Part shown: positions 51,822 to 60,985 of the stretch, one piece after another
Layout of the letters: every line of letters begins with the position of its first letter
Position numbering within the stretch: position 1 is the first letter of the stretch
Source: Butyricimonas paravirosa
GTDB taxonomy: Bacteria > Bacteroidota > Bacteroidia > Bacteroidales > Marinifilaceae
Length of the DNA: 64,000 bases
Assembly: GCF_032878955.1 (NCBI RefSeq)
Contig: NZ_CP043839.1
Coordinates: 4,216,001 to 4,280,000, forward strand
Direction: 5' to 3'
Made by a program: the position numbers and the translations under genes
The notes under the pieces: generated by a model
Databases searched by the model: none
The model's input: only the letters and a program-made list of their open reading frames with translations
Told to the model about the DNA's origin: nothing

Positions 51822-53300
51822 ATGAATGCAATAAAAAAGATAAAATCAGTATTCGCCACGGGGTTGGTATTATTACTCGTGTCATGTAATTCATGGCTGG
51901 AAGTGGACCCGGAAGATAGAATTATGGATAATACCTTATTTAAGGATAAGGAGGGATTCATGACCGCACTAAATGGCGTGTATTCGGAATTGAACAAGAC
52001 GTCTTTGTACGGTCGTAATCTGACAATGGGAATGATTGACGTGATGGCGCAATATTATAATTGTAATATTGCAGATCACGCTTATGCCCGTTATATGGAT
52101 TATTCCTACGAGGATGCTACTTATAAAACTCAGATTGATAATATTTGGTCAGGATTGTACACGATGATTGCAAATTGTAACGCTATCATAGAGCATTGTG
52201 GCAATGGAAATTCTGTGCTACCGGACGAGTATTATCGTATGATTAAAGGTGAAGCTATTGGCTTGCGGGCGATGATGCATTTGGATCTGTTGAGAATGTT
52301 CGGTCCGATCTGGTCGGCTACCGGTAAAGAAACTGTTTGTATGCCTTATATGACGGTGGCGGATCGTGTCGTGCAGCCTTTGTTACGGGCTGATAGCGTG
52401 ATGAGTTATATTATTAAGGATTTGGAAACGGCTTCCAGTCTATTGTCAACGGTTGATCCGGTGATTACCGAAGGGGCAAAGAATTACGGGGAGGAGGTTG
52501 GTTCAAATGATATGAATTATCGTCAGTATCGGTTGAATTATTTTGCAATAAATGCTTTAATGGCACGTGCCTATTTGTGGAGTGGAAACACGCAGAAGGC
52601 TGGCGAGTATGCCCGAACCGTGATAGAAAAGGTTAGTGATAAGAATACGCCTTTATTTCCATTGATTGATGCCGATTACATGGAGGCTAATTCAGACCGG
52701 GTGTTCTCCCCGGAGGTACTGTTCTCTCTTTACAATACTTCTCGCCCGGATGTTGTTTACAAGACGTTGTTCGTACCGACATTGGCGACAACGAGTATAT
52801 TGACGATGGCGGGAGATCTGGCAACGGGTAGGGTTAATGAAACGTATGATGATAAGAATGATTATCGTTATCGTATGTGGGAATCTACCGTGGAGAATAA
52901 CCGGGAAGTAACCTATTTTATCAAGTATATGGATGAAACCCGGACGGGGTCGGAGGCTTATCGTTATATGATTCCGCTGATTCGGATGAGCGAATTGTAC
53001 TTGATTGCGGCAGAATGTGAAACTAATGTACAAACGGCTTTAGACAAGTATTTTAACCCGTTGCGTTTTAGTCGTAATTGCGTGAATCAAAATGCATCTT
53101 CTGCGGAAGAGTTAAAGAGTTTGATTCGGGCCGAGTATGTGAGAGAATTTATTGGTGAGGGACAGTTGTTTTTCTATTATAAACGGAATGCTTTGCAACA
53201 CATCCCGGATGGAGGTACGGTGAATAGTATAAAGAATATTTCTTTGGATAGTTACGTGTTCCCCTTACCGGATAGTGAAACGAGCCAGCGGGCGGAGTAA
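51822..53300 (+). CDS. SusD/RagB-family surface lipoprotein
   Basis: 492 residues from the ATG at 51822 (a TTG at 51816 gives two more). Lipobox VSCN (Cys about 23), then NSWLEVDPEDRIMDNTLFKDKEGFMTALNGVYSELN, the SusD N-terminal domain. The C-terminal part has RMSELYLIAAECETNVQTALDKYFNPLR and the VREFIGEGQLFFYYKR end typical of the family. It is the surface partner of the preceding SusC and forms the lid of the uptake complex. No sugar or peptide specificity can be read. Confidence 0.93.
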   Translation: MNAIKKIKSVFATGLVLLLVSCNSWLEVDPEDRIMDNTLFKDKEGFMTALNGVYSELNKTSLYGRNLTMGMIDVMAQYYNCNIADHAYARYMDYSYEDATYKTQIDNIWSGLYTMIANCNAIIEHCGNGNSVLPDEYYRMIKGEAIGLRAMMHLDLLRMFGPIWSATGKETVCMPYMTVADRVVQPLLRADSVMSYIIKDLETASSLLSTVDPVITEGAKNYGEEVGSNDMNYRQYRLNYFAINALMARAYLWSGNTQKAGEYARTVIEKVSDKNTPLFPLIDADYMEANSDRVFSPEVLFSLYNTSRPDVVYKTLFVPTLATTSILTMAGDLATGRVNETYDDKNDYRYRMWESTVENNREVTYFIKYMDETRTGSEAYRYMIPLIRMSELYLIAAECETNVQTALDKYFNPLRFSRNCVNQNASSAEELKSLIRAEYVREFIGEGQLFFYYKRNALQHIPDGGTVNSIKNISLDSYVFPLPDSETSQRAE

Positions 53301-53326
53301 ACGGAATATGGTTTTACTAAAAAGAC

Positions 53327-54193
53327 ATGAATATGAAAAAGATAATATATATGATCGCTCTTTTTTGGGCGGCTATCGGAATGATCAGTTGTGAAAAAGA
53401 GGTGAAAGATTATGATGGGGAAGAAGGTGTTTACTTTTACGTGCAATGGGGTGCCGAGTGGGGAGACACGACGAAATGGGCAAACCAGTCTTACACACCC
53501 GTCGAATTTGTGAACATTTTGGGAGATACATACGAGGTGAAAGTGAGAGTGATGTCAACCGGAAGAGTGAAGGATTATGACCGGACTTTCCAGATGGTGG
53601 TTGATAAAGATTCTACCACAGCTGTGGTGAATCAGAATTATGAACCGTTTGAGGAGATGCAGGTGATTAAAGCCGGACAGACTTATGCGGATGTGGTTAT
53701 CCATTTGAAAAGAAACGAGAATATTATGGAGGTTGAAAAAGTGCTGGGTTTAAGACTCCTTCCAACGAATGATTTTATTATCGGTATTCCCGAATGGGGC
53801 AAGTTAGCCGGAATGTGGTCTAGCGAAGGTTCTAGTGAATTTGATGCCTCCGTGCATAAGATTATCATGAGTGACTTTATCGTGAAACCGGCTCGTTGGA
53901 TCGGGGGAGTGTACGATCAGCCGGGAGATACGGAAAGTGGACGTTGGGGAGTTTTCACGGTAAAGAAGTACAAGTTGATTTGTGACCAGTTTGATTTGAC
54001 GTATGAAGACTTTCAAACTGAAGCAACTATGCCGGGAGCGAAACAAGCCGTGATTCAAGAACATATGGCTAACTATCTACAAGAGCTTTATGATAAAGGA
54101 ACTCCAGTATTGGAGGATGATGGACGTTTGATGTGGTTCATGGGAGTATCTTGGACGTCTGTCGTGGGAGTACCTTGGGTACCAGAACAATAG
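53327..54193 (+). CDS. DUF4843 lipoprotein
   Basis: 288 residues (start ATG 53327; ATG 53333 also possible). Lipobox ISCE (Cys about 22). The region EEGVYFYVQWG, VKVRVMSTGRVKDYDRTFQMVV and QTYADVVIHLKRNENIMEVEKVLGLRLLPTNDF matches DUF4843, which regularly follows SusCD in operons of this type. Probably a surface-exposed accessory lipoprotein of the uptake complex. Function unknown. Confidence 0.85.
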   Translation: MNMKKIIYMIALFWAAIGMISCEKEVKDYDGEEGVYFYVQWGAEWGDTTKWANQSYTPVEFVNILGDTYEVKVRVMSTGRVKDYDRTFQMVVDKDSTTAVVNQNYEPFEEMQVIKAGQTYADVVIHLKRNENIMEVEKVLGLRLLPTNDFIIGIPEWGKLAGMWSSEGSSEFDASVHKIIMSDFIVKPARWIGGVYDQPGDTESGRWGVFTVKKYKLICDQFDLTYEDFQTEATMPGAKQAVIQEHMANYLQELYDKGTPVLEDDGRLMWFMGVSWTSVVGVPWVPEQ

Positions 54194-54217
54194 GTTGAAT
54201 GTATAAAATAGTATGTT

Positions 54218-55759
54218 ATGAGACGAAATATAATATTGTTTTTGATGTTAGCCTTTTCATGTGTCGTAGTTTCTTGTTATGATGATAAGGGATCTTATGA
54301 TTACACGGAGGTGAATGAGATTGTGATAGACGAGCTGGGGGATGGTTATAGTATGATCTTTAAAAAAGATACACTGAAAATTAAACCCAAGCTATTATTT
54401 TCACTAGACAGTTTAACACCCGATAGATATGAGTATGAGTGGAAAGCTGTTCCGGGAGTGGCTAGTGATCTTTCTAGCGAAGTGATAGGAACGGAACGGG
54501 AGTTGAAGTATTTTATGGAGCTTTACCCGGGATCTTACGCCCTTTATTTGAAAGTGAGGGATAAGCAAACCGGACTGTTGTGGATGAATTATACCTCTTT
54601 AGTCGTGAGAACGGAGGTTGCCCGTGGATTCCTTTTGATTGGGGATGATGAGGATGGATTCGTGAACGTGGACATGATTGCCATGCCGGGAGACACGATC
54701 GTGTTGAAGAACCTATTGTCAAATAATGGATTGCCACCTATGCGAGGAGCAAAAAGTATTATGTACACGAGTGCTTATACTGCGTCTATGGACCCGTATG
54801 TGAAATTATGGGTTGCTACGGAGGATCGTTCCTATTACGTGAATACGACGACATTTGAGGGTGATCCTTTAAATACTTTCGAACGTATGGTCTATTCAAG
54901 TTTTGAAATGCCGGAGCAATTGAATCCCGTACACATGATTGCTAAAAATAGAGCTGGAAATATGTCCACGAATCGTATGGTTGTTTGTGATAACGGATAT
55001 GTTTTCATGGTGTCTCTTTATAGTGGAGAGTATTATCCGAATCCGATGAATAGGGCTTCAAAATCTCAGGATGTGTTGTTCAAAGCTTATCCTTATATAT
55101 TCTCGTCTCCGGGGTACGTGTATGGTGCGGTGCTTTATGATACGGACGATAATCGTTTCTTGCGTTTTGGAACGTTTGACACTTATTCTCGAGAGTTGTC
55201 TGATGGAACGGGAGATATTTTCCCGTGGATTCAACCGGAAGGTCGGGTGTTATGGTATGCAGAGAATACGATGGATACGGAGGGGGGAAGTTCTAACGGA
55301 AATTCATTTGCCTTGATGAAAGATACTGAAACCAATCAATTTCATATTTATAAGTTCTATGCTTATAGTAATGCTTATAAACGAGCTTATTATGCCATAA
55401 ATTCTTCTTTGGCGACCGGGATAAATGATGCAAAATTGTTTGCTTTTTCGTCAAAACGTTCAATGTTCCTCTATGCCGTGGGAAAGACCTTGTATGCGTA
55501 TGATTACAATAAGGGGTATGAAAAATTGTATAAGATGGAACTGGATGATGAAATCACTATGTTGAAGTTTGATATTCAGTCGAATACAACGTATAATGAT
55601 TTGTATATAGCGACATATAACAGTACGACAGGGGGAACTTTACAGAAGTATGTGTTAGGGACGGATCAGAACAAATTTGAATTGACACCAGATGAGCGTT
55701 GTCATTGGACGGATTTAGTGAAGGTGAAAGATATGGATTGGAGAAATAGTACGAAATAA
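54218..55759 (+). CDS. PKD-like family lipoprotein
   Basis: 513 residues. The signal ends in SCYDDKGSYDYTEVNEIVIDELG, the typical start of PKD-like family lipoproteins, with Cys about 20. The N-terminal ~130 residues contain the beta-sandwich YEYEWKAVPG; the remainder is beta-rich, possibly a propeller-type fold (repeated short strands with aromatic residues). It is located between DUF4843 and a thioredoxin gene, 2 bases from the latter. A substrate-binding role is possible but unproved. Confidence 0.8.
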   Translation: MRRNIILFLMLAFSCVVVSCYDDKGSYDYTEVNEIVIDELGDGYSMIFKKDTLKIKPKLLFSLDSLTPDRYEYEWKAVPGVASDLSSEVIGTERELKYFMELYPGSYALYLKVRDKQTGLLWMNYTSLVVRTEVARGFLLIGDDEDGFVNVDMIAMPGDTIVLKNLLSNNGLPPMRGAKSIMYTSAYTASMDPYVKLWVATEDRSYYVNTTTFEGDPLNTFERMVYSSFEMPEQLNPVHMIAKNRAGNMSTNRMVVCDNGYVFMVSLYSGEYYPNPMNRASKSQDVLFKAYPYIFSSPGYVYGAVLYDTDDNRFLRFGTFDTYSRELSDGTGDIFPWIQPEGRVLWYAENTMDTEGGSSNGNSFALMKDTETNQFHIYKFYAYSNAYKRAYYAINSSLATGINDAKLFAFSSKRSMFLYAVGKTLYAYDYNKGYEKLYKMELDDEITMLKFDIQSNTTYNDLYIATYNSTTGGTLQKYVLGTDQNKFELTPDERCHWTDLVKVKDMDWRNSTK

Positions 55760-55761
55760 GT

Positions 55762-57939
55762 ATGAGAAAAAATCTAATATTATTCTGGATGATAGCGGTA
55801 ATTTTACCGCTGTCATCTTTTGCTCAGGGAGTTGATTTTAAGTCGTTGACGATGAAGGAGGCGCAGGTTGTTGCGGTGAAAGAGAAGAAGATGATATTCA
55901 TTGATTTCTACACGACGTGGTGCGGACCGTGTAAGATGATGTCTTCGGAGGTATTTACCCAAGATCAGGTCGGCGAGTATTTTAACCGGACGTTTGTGAA
56001 TCTGAAAGTGGATGCGGAGAAGGGTGAAGGAGTAGAGTTGGCAAAGAAATATCAAGTGAAGGCTTACCCGACATTCGTGGTGTTACGGGCGGATGGGACG
56101 GAAGTTTATCGAACGGCAGGAGCCCGTCCGGCGGATGAGTTTGTCGACAAGATTAGGAAAGGAATTGATCCTAAATGGTCGCCTGAAGGTTTGACACGTC
56201 GTTACGAGAAGGGAGAGCGTACACCGGAGTTGGTGAACGAGTATGCTTTGTTACAGATGGAGACGGGAAACGGGGAGATCGGTGGAAAGGTTGTACAGGA
56301 GTATTTTGATAAACTATCGGATAAGAAGAGAGTGAAACCGGAAAACTTCTTTCTTTATACCCGTTACACGTTGAGTTACAAGGATCCGAAGGCCGATTAC
56401 GTGTTTGCTAACAAAGATCGTTTTATCAAGGCAAACGGACAAGAGGTTGTCGAGCCTTTGTTGTATAATTGGCTACGGCAAGAGATGATCCCTTTCGTGA
56501 TGGCGAAGGGAGTCCCGGATACGGGAGAAAACTTAAAGGCTTTGCAGGATTTGGAAACAAAGATTCAGAAGGCCGCTTTGGCGAATCTCGGTTGTATGTC
56601 GGAACTGGATGAGATTGCGAGGGTTCGTTGGGAAGGTGATTTGAAGGCTTATCTGGATATTTGCAGGGAAAAGTTTGCATCGCTGGAATCCAAGGATCGT
56701 TTTTCCATATTGCTTGGTTTGGGGGCCTTGCAAGAAGAGAATGACGCTATAAAGACTTTGGCGGCCGGGTTACTCCGGGATCATCTGGATGAGTTTGAAA
56801 ATACGAATCGGCGAGTGCTTTACATGACGCTGTTGAATCTTGAGGGAAAGAAGGAATACCGTCTGCGGGCCTCCATAGATGGGGTGAAGAAAGGGAAAGT
56901 GACGGTTTCTTACTTCTTGCGTGGAAAGTTTGAACGGGAAGATTACGAGTTCGATAATCACATGATAGATATTAGCCTTGCGGGACGGGACACGGTGGCC
57001 GCAAGTGTACGTTTGTTGTGTGAAGAACTGGCTTGTCCCACGGCAAGAGGGAATGATTATTATCCTCATTTCAACTTTATCGTTGTTCCGGGAGAGGCTG
57101 CCGTGGTGAAGGTTGATGCAGAGAAAGGGAAGGTAGCCGAGTTGGAATGGCAAAGAGGCGGAGCGATTTCTCATGATTTTGTTCGTCTGAATTATGATCT
57201 GTTGGAGGCAGACGAGCGAGATTATAACCAATTGGTGATGGATAATATTATTCGTGGTGGTGATATTCGGGATTACCCGGACGAGTTCCAAGCGTCATGG
57301 GATGCGGGAAAACGTCGGGTCATGGCATTTATCCGGGAGAATACGAATAGTTTTATCTCGGTGATGGAGTTGTGGGAACATTACATCTGGTTTGACGAGA
57401 ACGAGGCCGAAGATATTTATAATCGTTTCCCCGAAAACTTGAAAGCAAGTCCCTACGGGCGGGTGATCGCGCAGCGTCTGGAGCGGAGTAAGGATTCGAG
57501 AACGGGGCAACCGGCAAAGAATTTCGTGAAGAAAGATATGAACGGGAAAACGGTGTCTCTTGAAAAGTTACGGGGAAAGTACGTGTTGCTGGACTTCTGG
57601 GGAAGCTGGTGCGGACCTTGCCGGGCATCGCATCCTCATTTGAAAGAGTTGTATGAAAAGTACAAAAAACAGGTCGTTTTTATCAACGTGGCCCAAGAGA
57701 ACGTGAAAGATTTGAACGAGGCCCGGAAACTTTGGAAGACGGCAGTTAAAGAGGATGGAATGACGTGGACTCAAATATTGAATAACGAGGGACGGGACGA
57801 GTATGACGTGGTACGTTTATTTAATATTTCCTCGTTTCCGACGAAGGTATTAATTGATCCCAATGGTGTCGTGGTTTCACGAATGGTCGGGGGAATGGTT
57901 GATGCGGGGGAGATTCTAAAGAAAGTGCTGGGTAAATGA
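55762..57939 (+). CDS. Exported protein with two thioredoxin domains
   Basis: 725 residues. Signal peptide to about 21. The N-terminal domain is thioredoxin-like with WCGPC at 53-57 and YPTFVV near 99. The middle, about 150-580, is an uncharacterised region. The C-terminal domain is TlpA-like with WCGPC at 616-620 and SFPTKVLIDP. Two active sites suggest a redox relay acting on exported proteins. It is the last gene of the SusCD operon and ends in a strong bidirectional terminator. Confidence 0.87.
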   Translation: MRKNLILFWMIAVILPLSSFAQGVDFKSLTMKEAQVVAVKEKKMIFIDFYTTWCGPCKMMSSEVFTQDQVGEYFNRTFVNLKVDAEKGEGVELAKKYQVKAYPTFVVLRADGTEVYRTAGARPADEFVDKIRKGIDPKWSPEGLTRRYEKGERTPELVNEYALLQMETGNGEIGGKVVQEYFDKLSDKKRVKPENFFLYTRYTLSYKDPKADYVFANKDRFIKANGQEVVEPLLYNWLRQEMIPFVMAKGVPDTGENLKALQDLETKIQKAALANLGCMSELDEIARVRWEGDLKAYLDICREKFASLESKDRFSILLGLGALQEENDAIKTLAAGLLRDHLDEFENTNRRVLYMTLLNLEGKKEYRLRASIDGVKKGKVTVSYFLRGKFEREDYEFDNHMIDISLAGRDTVAASVRLLCEELACPTARGNDYYPHFNFIVVPGEAAVVKVDAEKGKVAELEWQRGGAISHDFVRLNYDLLEADERDYNQLVMDNIIRGGDIRDYPDEFQASWDAGKRRVMAFIRENTNSFISVMELWEHYIWFDENEAEDIYNRFPENLKASPYGRVIAQRLERSKDSRTGQPAKNFVKKDMNGKTVSLEKLRGKYVLLDFWGSWCGPCRASHPHLKELYEKYKKQVVFINVAQENVKDLNEARKLWKTAVKEDGMTWTQILNNEGRDEYDVVRLFNISSFPTKVLIDPNGVVVSRMVGGMVDAGEILKKVLGK

Positions 57940-57942
57940 ACG

Positions 57943-57970
57943 AATAACCCCGCCGGAAGGCGGGGTTATT
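57943..57970. terminator. Bidirectional terminator between convergent operons
   Basis: AATAACCCCGCC (57943-57954) pairs with GGCGGGGTTATT (57959-57970) over 12 bp around a GGAA tetraloop. T-rich DNA follows on the plus side and the A-rich arm acts on the minus strand. Confidence 0.88.
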
Positions 57971-57975
57971 TACTT

Positions 57976-58527
57976 TTATAGTTGGTTAACAACTTCAACG
58001 CTGTTCATTCCGGTCTGGATGGCCTCGATGTTCATCGGGATCATCTTGTGATGACGAGGGGGTAAAGATTTTTGCAAACCTTTTTCCACGTTGTCAAGTT
58101 TCACGATCGGTTTTACCTTCAAGAATCCACCAAGAACGATCATGTTGAACACTTTCGGGTTACCTTGCTCTGCGGCAATGGCGGTTCCCTCGATCTTGTA
58201 GATATTGATGTCTTTTCTCGTCGGTTCGTGAGTGATACCGTTCGGGTCATAGATTAAAGTACCACCCGGTTTTACCATACTTTCGAACTTGTCCATAGAT
58301 TGTTGGTTCAAGACGATAGCGGTATCGTATTTCGTTAAGATCGGGGAGCTGATACGCTCGTCGCTCAGGATAACGGTCACGTTGGCAGTACCACCACGCA
58401 TTTCAGGACCGTAAGAAGGCATCCAAGCAACTTCCTGATCTTGCATAATTCCGGAGTAAGCAAGAATCTTTCCCATAGAAAGAACTCCTTGTCCACCGAA
58501 TCCTGCTATAATGATTTCTTCTGTCAT
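57976..58527 (-). CDS. 2-oxoacid:ferredoxin oxidoreductase gamma subunit
   Basis: 183 residues. GFGGQGVLSMGKILAYSG at the N-terminus, PSYGPEMRGGTANVTVILSD and the remaining pattern match the gamma domain of 2-oxoacid:acceptor oxidoreductases. It forms one of four separate subunits with the ferredoxin, alpha and beta genes upstream. Together they oxidise a 2-oxoacid with CoA to an acyl-CoA, reducing ferredoxin. The gap to the beta gene holds an ATAAGG-type repeat (58535-58620). Confidence 0.88.
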   Translation of the reverse strand: MTEEIIIAGFGGQGVLSMGKILAYSGIMQDQEVAWMPSYGPEMRGGTANVTVILSDERISSPILTKYDTAIVLNQQSMDKFESMVKPGGTLIYDPNGITHEPTRKDINIYKIEGTAIAAEQGNPKVFNMIVLGGFLKVKPIVKLDNVEKGLQKSLPPRHHKMIPMNIEAIQTGMNSVEVVNQL

Positions 58528-58534
58528 AATTTTA

Positions 58535-58620
58535 GAGTTTATAAGGTTTATAAAGTTGTAAAGTTTATAAGGTAAGTACAGAGACTTTATGGACCTTATG
58601 TACTTTATGAACTTTATGAA
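58535..58620. repeat. ATAAGG/CTTTAT word repeat inside the oxidoreductase operon
   Basis: GTTTATAAGGTTTATAAAG, AAGTTTATAAGG, then ACTTTATGGACCTTATG and CTTTATGAACTTTATGAAC occupy this gap. The words match the family seen at 18455-18513, 30340-30478, 33820-33975 and 35861-35889, and form an imperfect inverted repeat. Confidence 0.7.
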
Positions 58621-58624
58621 CTGA

Positions 58625-59392
58625 TTAAATGTCTTTGATGTCTCCTAACGGGTATTTCGGGAACATGTTGTCTACCATCCATTTGTTGGCTTCTACCGGG
58701 GTTACTTTCCAACCGGAGTTACATGTACTAACGATTTCCACGAAAGAAGTTCCTTTGTCTTTCCGGGTATTCTCGAATGCCTTGCGGATAGCGGCTTTTG
58801 CTTTACGCACGTTAGCCGGGGTGTGAACTGACTGACGGGTTACGTAGCAAGTTCCATCCAATTGTGCAAGTAATTCGGTTAATTTCATCGGGAATCCGTT
58901 CAATTTAGCGTCACGTCCGTAAGGAGTGGTAGCGGTTACCTGTCCCAAAAGGGTGGTTGGTGCCATCTGTCCTCCGGTCATACCGTAGATTGCGTTGTTG
59001 ATAAAGATTACCACGATGTTTTCACCACGGTTACAAGCGTGCATGATTTCCCCGCATCCGATAGATGCCAAGTCTCCATCACCTTGATAGGTGAACACGT
59101 AACGATCGGGATGAATACGGCTGATACCGGTTGCAACGGCCGGTGCACGTCCGTGTGCTGCCTCTGCCCAATCAATATCCAAATAGTTGTAAGCGAGTAC
59201 GGAACATCCTACCGGAGAAACACCGATGGTTTTGTCTTGGATACCCATTTCTTCAATCACTTCCGCGATAATTTTGTGAACCACGCCATGGGAACATCCC
59301 GGACAGTAGTGCATCACGTTATCGGTAAGCACGGGAGTTTTCTTGTAAACAATATTCTCCTCTTTTATTATATCTTTTAATTCTACTGACAT
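58625..59392 (-). CDS. 2-oxoacid:ferredoxin oxidoreductase beta subunit, TPP-binding
   Basis: 255 residues. It binds thiamine diphosphate: the motif GDGDLASIGCGEIMHACNRGENIVVIFINN (GDG...NN) is at about 103-132. CPGCSHGVVH near 30 is the typical start of the family. It carries the catalytic cofactor for decarboxylating the 2-oxoacid. Its neighbours supply the remaining subunits. Confidence 0.92.
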   Translation of the reverse strand: MSVELKDIIKEENIVYKKTPVLTDNVMHYCPGCSHGVVHKIIAEVIEEMGIQDKTIGVSPVGCSVLAYNYLDIDWAEAAHGRAPAVATGISRIHPDRYVFTYQGDGDLASIGCGEIMHACNRGENIVVIFINNAIYGMTGGQMAPTTLLGQVTATTPYGRDAKLNGFPMKLTELLAQLDGTCYVTRQSVHTPANVRKAKAAIRKAFENTRKDKGTSFVEIVSTCNSGWKVTPVEANKWMVDNMFPKYPLGDIKDI

Positions 59393-59395
59393 AGC

Positions 59396-60481
59396 TTATG
59401 CTCCTATAATTTGTTTTTCAAGTGCTTCAACGATCTCTTCCGGTGTCGGGATTACTCCTCCGAAACGTCCGAAGTGTTCTACCGGGATGTTATTGGCCAC
59501 GTTCAAACGAACGTCTTCTACCATTTGACCGGCACTCATCTCTACAGTCAAGATACCTTTAACTTTCTTAGACAAGCGTGCAATTTCTTTCTTCGGGAAA
59601 GGATAAAGGGTAATCGGGCGAAGGATACCTACTTTGATTCCTTTTTCACGGCATAGTTGTACTGCTTTTTGGCAAATACGAGATGCTGATCCATAAGCCA
59701 CAAATATGTATTCTGCGTCTTCACATTGAATTTCTTCGAAAAGAACGTCGTTTTCTTCCATCGCTTTGTATTTCTCTTGAAGTTTGTGGTTGAAAACCTC
59801 TTGTTTGTAAGAGTCTAGTTCCAAAGAAGTTACCGTGTTGTGAGAACGGTGTGCTTTCTTACCGGTTAAAGCCCAGCTATCAGACATCTTGTCGATTTCT
59901 TCTTGTGTCCAGCGGGGTTTATATTCGCTCAATTGAACTTTTTCCATCATCTGTCCGATAACACCATCGGCAAGGATCATGGCCGGGTTACGATATTTGA
60001 ATGCCAAGTCAAAACCAAGTCCTACGAAATCGTTCATTTCTTGAACGGAAGCGGGAGCAAGTACGATCAAGTGATAGTCACCATGACCACCACCTTTGGT
60101 TGCCTGGAAATAGTCACTTTGTGCCGGTTGGATGGTTCCCAATCCTGGGCCTCCACGTACTACATCGATCACCAAGCAGGGAAGTTCTGCTCCTGCCAAG
60201 TAGGTTAAACCTTCTTGCATCAACGAGATACCGGGGCTAGATGATGATGTCATTGCCTTTTTACCGCAAGCAGCGGCACCGTATACCATGTTGATAGAGG
60301 CCAATTCACTTTCGGCCTGCAATACGACCATTCCTGTTTCCTCCCACGGTTTGCGTAACATGAGAGTCTCCATGACTTCGGATTGCGGGGTAATAGGGTA
60401 ACCATAATAAGCATCACATCCACAACGGATAGCAGCTTCGGCTAATACCTCGTTCCCTTTCATTAATTTTACTTCTGCCAT
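59396..60481 (-). CDS. vorB: 2-oxoacid:ferredoxin oxidoreductase alpha subunit, VorB-like
   Basis: 361 residues. MKGNEVLAEAAIRCGCDAYYGYPITPQSEVMETL is the pyruvate:ferredoxin oxidoreductase alpha pattern, then SSSPGISLMQEG and RGGPGLGTIQPAQSDYFQATKGGGHG. Among Bacteroidota such proteins are named VorB (3-methyl-2-oxobutanoate). The branched-chain specificity is assumed from that naming; 2-oxoglutarate is an alternative. It lies between the ferredoxin and the beta subunit. Confidence 0.87.
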   Translation of the reverse strand: MAEVKLMKGNEVLAEAAIRCGCDAYYGYPITPQSEVMETLMLRKPWEETGMVVLQAESELASINMVYGAAACGKKAMTSSSSPGISLMQEGLTYLAGAELPCLVIDVVRGGPGLGTIQPAQSDYFQATKGGGHGDYHLIVLAPASVQEMNDFVGLGFDLAFKYRNPAMILADGVIGQMMEKVQLSEYKPRWTQEEIDKMSDSWALTGKKAHRSHNTVTSLELDSYKQEVFNHKLQEKYKAMEENDVLFEEIQCEDAEYIFVAYGSASRICQKAVQLCREKGIKVGILRPITLYPFPKKEIARLSKKVKGILTVEMSAGQMVEDVRLNVANNIPVEHFGRFGGVIPTPEEIVEALEKQIIGA

Positions 60482-60499
60482 TTTCGGTAGTTTTTATTC

Positions 60500-60727
60500 T
60501 TATTGTACATTCATTTTGTAAACGGTGATCACCGCATCCGGGCATACCAACGCACAGCTGGCACATCCAATACATGCTTCCGGGTTTACCATCTCGGAGT
60601 AGTGGTATCCTTTTCCATTTACCTCTTTCGCCAAGTCGAGAGTTTTGGTAGGACACGCGACCACGCAAAGGTTACATCCTTTGCATTTTTCTTTGTCAAC
60701 GACGACAGCGCCTCTAAATTTTGCCAT
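60500..60727 (-). CDS. 2[4Fe-4S] ferredoxin subunit of the 2-oxoacid oxidoreductase
   Basis: 75 residues. Two clusters: CKGCNLCVVACP (about 15-26) and CIGCASCALVCP (about 52-63). It moves electrons from the TPP subunit to a soluble acceptor. First gene of the operon. CAAACTTA at 60804-60811 (TAAGTTTG on the minus strand) is a possible -7 element, but no -33 partner is obvious. Confidence 0.92.
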   Translation of the reverse strand: MAKFRGAVVVDKEKCKGCNLCVVACPTKTLDLAKEVNGKGYHYSEMVNPEACIGCASCALVCPDAVITVYKMNVQ

Positions 60728-60899
60728 AATTGAATTGATTATGATTTATAAATAAATTCTCTTTTTGCCTTATATTTTGTAACACATTTACGGGATAAAA
60801 TTACAAACTTAAATTGAATCATGAAATAGTTTCCCTGTATTTTAACATTGTTTTACTTTCATGTTAAGGCCATTCCGCTGGAGCTTTTCCCGATTCAAT

Positions 60900-60985
60900 T
60901 TCAGTAAATTGAAAACTCGAAGTTGAAAATTGAAAATGAGATTTTTGCAAGACATTTTCAATTTTCAATTCTCCATTTTCAATTA
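60900..60985. repeat. ATTGAAAATTGAAAATG word repeat and inverted repeat
   Basis: AAATTGAAAACTCGAAG and GTTGAAAATTGAAAATGAG are followed by CATTTTCAATTTTCAATTC and TCCATTTTCAATTA. The two halves form an inverted repeat between the ferredoxin operon and the aminotransferase. Confidence 0.6.
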
